A DNA stretch of 64,000 bases from Marinobacterium halophilum (GTDB lineage Bacteria; Pseudomonadota; Gammaproteobacteria; Pseudomonadales; Balneatricaceae), in assembly GCF_003014615.1 (NCBI RefSeq), contig NZ_PYGI01000020.1, positions 29,368 to 93,367 on the forward strand, in the 5' to 3' direction. This document shows, in pieces, positions 62,144 to 64,000 of the stretch. The translations under genes and the position numbers were made by a program. The stretch's first letter is position 1; the number at the start of each line of letters is the position of its first letter. Under the pieces are notes generated by a model. It did no database searches. It saw only the letters and a program-made list of their open reading frames with translations, and was not told the origin of the DNA.

Positions 62144-62824
62144 CTACTGTGTAGACGCTTTGGAGATGATCTTTTCAACCACATCGCCCATCGTCGCGGC
62201 ATACACATCCGGCCGACGATACAGCGGGTGATACGGTGCGCCGGTACGGTCAATATACGCCGCACACATGCCGGCTGATAAAGCGCCATGGGTATCCCAG
62301 TCATGGCAGGCCACCAAACGTAATTCTTCTATTGGCTTGCCCAACCGCTTGGCAACAAATTTATAGACTGCGGGGTCGGGCTTGAAACTGCCGGTCTCTT
62401 CCACCGAGACAATTTCATCGAAATACTCTGCCAGGCCTGCATTCTTCATTTGCGCCGATATCAGCTCCCGTGATGAATTTGAGAACGCGACCGTACGAAA
62501 ACCGGCCACTCGCAATCGGGCCAGCGCAGGCTTGATATCGGCATGAGGTGGAAGTGTGGCAAAGCGGCCAAGAATATCGCTGCGTACAGCATCAGCCAAT
62601 GTAACTCCGACACGCGCAGCCATAGCATCAAGCATGGTGCCGGCAAGGGTTGCGAAGTTGGTGTTCACCCCGGTCACGATACAGACTGTAGATGCATGCA
62701 GGAGCGTCGAAAACCATGTTGCCGTGACGCCTTCATCACCGAAAGCCGACTTGAATAAGGGTTTCAGAGAACCCAGGTCCAGAACCGTTTCATTGATGTC
62801 AAAAAGTACTGTGTCTCGTTTCAT
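62144..62824 (-). CDS. HAD-type hydrolase, 2-haloacid dehalogenase-like
   Basis: A 226-residue HAD-superfamily enzyme. The nucleophile is D9 in LFDINETVLD; then FSNSS, GSFKPDPAVYKF (Lys) and CHDWDTHGA (acidic pair) complete the four motifs. The layout is that of type II haloacid dehalogenases, but the INET turn in place of YGT means dehalogenase activity is not certain. Single gene, convergent with the EEP gene. Confidence 0.83.
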   Translation of the reverse strand: MKRDTVLFDINETVLDLGSLKPLFKSAFGDEGVTATWFSTLLHASTVCIVTGVNTNFATLAGTMLDAMAARVGVTLADAVRSDILGRFATLPPHADIKPALARLRVAGFRTVAFSNSSRELISAQMKNAGLAEYFDEIVSVEETGSFKPDPAVYKFVAKRLGKPIEELRLVACHDWDTHGALSAGMCAAYIDRTGAPYHPLYRRPDVYAATMGDVVEKIISKASTQ

Positions 62825-63081
62825 GGCAGTTTATTCCTGTACGTTCATCTTGTGCCAAGCGGCCCATGGATGATTGCATTGTACAGGAGGCAACAGGATG
62901 AGCTGTGCGTGTACTGAATATCAACTGAAAACAGCCAGGAATTGGGACAATAAAGAACTATACGAGACGTATGGATGCGTTAACCACAGAGTGCGAAGGT
63001 CAACTGGAGAGGCGAGCAATACAACTCGCCGAAGTCTGCACCAACCGCTGCGGCTGGTGTAAGGAAAGAGGTGAGAGTCTG

Positions 63082-63195
63082 CCGATCACGGCGAGCATAA
63101 AAGATGCACTACAGGTCTTCGATATCAGAGTCCTAGATCACTTCATCGTGGCACCAGGAGAGTCATGCTCCTTTGCTGAACGTGGGCTGCTTTAA
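63082..63195 (+). pseudogene. radC: RadC C-terminal remnant
   Basis: The last 37 codons of this frame (IKDALQVFDIRVLDHFIV, then SFAERGLL and stop) match the end of RadC/JAB-domain proteins. The catalytic HxH region and everything before it are missing, and the upstream sequence in the same frame is unrelated. RadC genes of this kind often travel with genomic islands, so this marks an old insertion or deletion end. The spacer 62825-63081 shows nothing else. Confidence 0.7.
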
Positions 63196-63207
63196 ACTAC
63201 CACAACT

Positions 63208-63237
63208 AGCCAGGCCTCCGGGTTTGGCTGTTTTTTT
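63208..63237 (+). terminator. Terminator after the RadC remnant
   Basis: AGCCA (63208-63212) and TGGCT (63225-63229) pair around a GC-rich loop, and a run of seven T residues follows at 63231-63237. Confidence 0.7.
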
Positions 63238-63299
63238 GCCTGTACAAGAGCAAGGGAAGCACCTAGTTCACCGAGCTCCCAGCACTGAATCCGCATTGA

Positions 63300-63364
63300 A
63301 CATAAGGTTAATTATGCGCAGTTGCAAGCAGCTGTTCGCATTCGCCGCATAATTAACCTTATGT
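63300..63364. repeat. Perfect 19-base inverted repeat, Xer-site-like arms
   Basis: ACATAAGGTTAATTATGCG (63300-63318) and its exact reverse complement (63346-63364) flank 27 bases, which can fold into a smaller hairpin. Each arm contains CATAA and TTATG separated by six bases, the geometry of XerC/XerD sites. Read leftward, the first arm with its flanks resembles the gammaproteobacterial dif sequence (TGCGCATAA, six bases, TTATGTTCAAT). It is not the usual integron attC pattern. Confidence 0.6.
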
Positions 63365-63373
63365 ATAAATGCT
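63358..63373 (+). repeat. Direct repeat, left copy
   Basis: CTTATGTATAAATGCT, identical to 63831-63846, 473 bases apart. The left copy overlaps the right arm of the inverted repeat. The two copies bracket the small secreted-protein gene. Confidence 0.75.
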
Positions 63374-63387
63374 AGAATCGGAGGGGC

Positions 63388-63714
63388 CTATAAAAAATAA
63401 CAAGTTCCAAAAGCATATCCGTCATAGTCGTATAAAAATTTCCCATTTTCAAAGGGGCCGAGGTAGGTAACAAGCCCGTTTTCATCAACATACTCAAAAC
63501 CACCTTCCCTAGTTTTTTTATAAAATTTACTATGCCCACCGCCACGGGGAGTATGAGCAGTAAAAGTAGTCAATCGTCGATTATTAACAATGATTTTAAT
63601 CTTAGCTTTCTGGATTTCAGGGTAATGTCCATATTGAACTTCACACTCAGCCTCATAAGCAAAAGCCTGAAAGCTAAGTACACATAGCGCAAGCCCACAG
63701 TATATTGATTTCAT
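63388..63714 (-). CDS. Small exported protein, cassette-like
   Basis: A 108-residue protein I do not recognise. Residues 1-19 form a signal peptide (cleavage after FQAFA). The mature part is about 89 residues, with two cysteines (C24 and one near the end, FGTCYF) that could form a disulfide, and many aromatic residues and glycines. The gene is AT-rich compared with the rest of the window, alone, and bracketed by direct repeats, as in gene cassettes. GGGAA precedes the ATG. Confidence 0.65.
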   Translation of the reverse strand: MKSIYCGLALCVLSFQAFAYEAECEVQYGHYPEIQKAKIKIIVNNRRLTTFTAHTPRGGGHSKFYKKTREGGFEYVDENGLVTYLGPFENGKFLYDYDGYAFGTCYFL

Positions 63715-63830
63715 TGCACTTCCCTATTCAAAAATCATCTAACACATTAGCTTTAAAAGCTTGATTATATACGGACATGATTTCGGTTTCTATTTAAATC
63801 AAGTAACAGATTATAAACCACCTTCAGGCA

Positions 63831-63846
63831 CTTATGTATAAATGCT
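63831..63846 (+). repeat. Direct repeat, right copy
   Basis: Second copy of CTTATGTATAAATGCT. Partial similarity continues for about ten bases after both copies (TCGG, then one base, then GG). The spacer 63715-63830 is AT-rich and shows no gene. Confidence 0.7.
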
Positions 63847-63906
63847 TACTTCGGCGGTGTGGATGATTTCTAAGCTACATCATCGAGACTGATCACGGAG
63901 CTAGGC

Positions 63907-64000
63907 CTAGATTGCCATCATAAGTGACACACGCCTGCCCGCCAGATATTCCAACGGAGAAATATACTCTAACGCTTTTCTTGGTCGCGCGTTAATCAAA
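63907..64000 (-). mobile_element. IS30-like transposase, C-terminal end
   Basis: The minus-strand frame entering from the right edge reads INARPRKALEYISPLEYLAG and stops at 63907. The N-x-RPRK-x-L pattern followed by a P-x-E turn is the C-terminus of IS30-family transposases. The rest of the element is outside the window. The element's end should lie between 63847 and 63906, but no terminal repeat can be confirmed with one end only. Confidence 0.65.

Noticed and set aside
62874..63062. Small protein gene of 62 codons
   Set aside because: Good start context is lacking, composition looks random and it overlaps the frame leading into the RadC remnant.
63300..63364. Integron attC recombination site
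   Set aside because: The GTT and AAC triplets are in the wrong order for the RYYYAAC...GTTRRRY layout, and the arms pair perfectly without the extra-helical bases typical of attC. Xer-like geometry fits better.

Overview
The window reads as a Gammaproteobacterium, probably a marine or halotolerant, metabolically versatile member of the Oceanospirillales/Pseudomonadales type. Pointers are ectoine breakdown genes, TRAP transport, an NAD-linked formate dehydrogenase of the fds type, RmuC, YejK/NdpA and an mdtJI pair. This placement is inference from gene content; there is no rRNA, and I recognised no tRNA. Coding density is high and most genes are moderately GC-rich. AT-rich patches lie at about 25.69-26.06 kb, 57.72-57.85 kb and 63.36-63.85 kb.

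Layout. 0-5 kb: the tail of a catabolic operon (acetaldehyde dehydrogenase fragment, 4-hydroxy-2-oxovalerate aldolase), then an MFS carrier, an SDR resembling 3-alpha-hydroxysteroid dehydrogenase, and an exported serine hydrolase. 5-7 kb: a membrane diguanylate cyclase. 7-13 kb: a four-subunit group 3b-like [NiFe] hydrogenase with its maturation protease, split by an iron-dependent alcohol dehydrogenase. 13-25 kb: a DMT carrier, the formate dehydrogenase operon fdsG-B-A-fdhD-fdsD (leftward), a divergent ModE-like regulator, and cofactor genes mobA, moaA, moaB and moeA. 25-28 kb: small membrane or hypothetical genes, rmuC, and a pterin carbinolamine dehydratase. 28-35 kb: a probable ectoine degradation operon, mdtJI-like SMR exporters and a LysR regulator. 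35-40 kb: sulfide/persulfide oxidation (MBL dioxygenase-like protein, a Blh-SQR fusion, a SulP carrier). 40-42 kb: methyltransferase-like protein, PsiE and DASH cryptochrome. 42-58.6 kb: a TetR regulator, a TRAP transporter and a 13-gene aromatic ring-cleavage operon, plus a divergent dienelactone hydrolase-like gene. 58.6-62.8 kb: housekeeping genes. 62.8-64 kb: a decayed RadC fragment, a perfect inverted repeat, a cassette-like small gene and the end of an IS30-like transposase.

How it works together. The 46-57.6 kb operon encodes a complete inferred route. A Rieske dioxygenase (alpha, beta, ferredoxin, reductase) makes a cis-dihydrodiol and an SDR turns it into a catechol. A LigAB-type extradiol dioxygenase opens the ring, and a C-C hydrolase, hydratase, aldolase and acylating acetaldehyde dehydrogenase finish to pyruvate and acetyl-CoA. 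A CoA ligase and a nitronate monooxygenase-like flavoprotein are embedded in it. The shared operator-like sequence TACAGTNNTGTA lies before the operon, before the TRAP transporter and before the hydrolase gene, which suggests one regulon under the local TetR protein.

The formate dehydrogenase, hydrogenase and alcohol dehydrogenase could together interconvert formate, NAD(P)H, H2 and aldehydes/alcohols, with the molybdenum cofactor genes next door supplying FdsA. Two copies of the aldolase/acetaldehyde dehydrogenase pair lie in inverted orientation about 47 kb apart.
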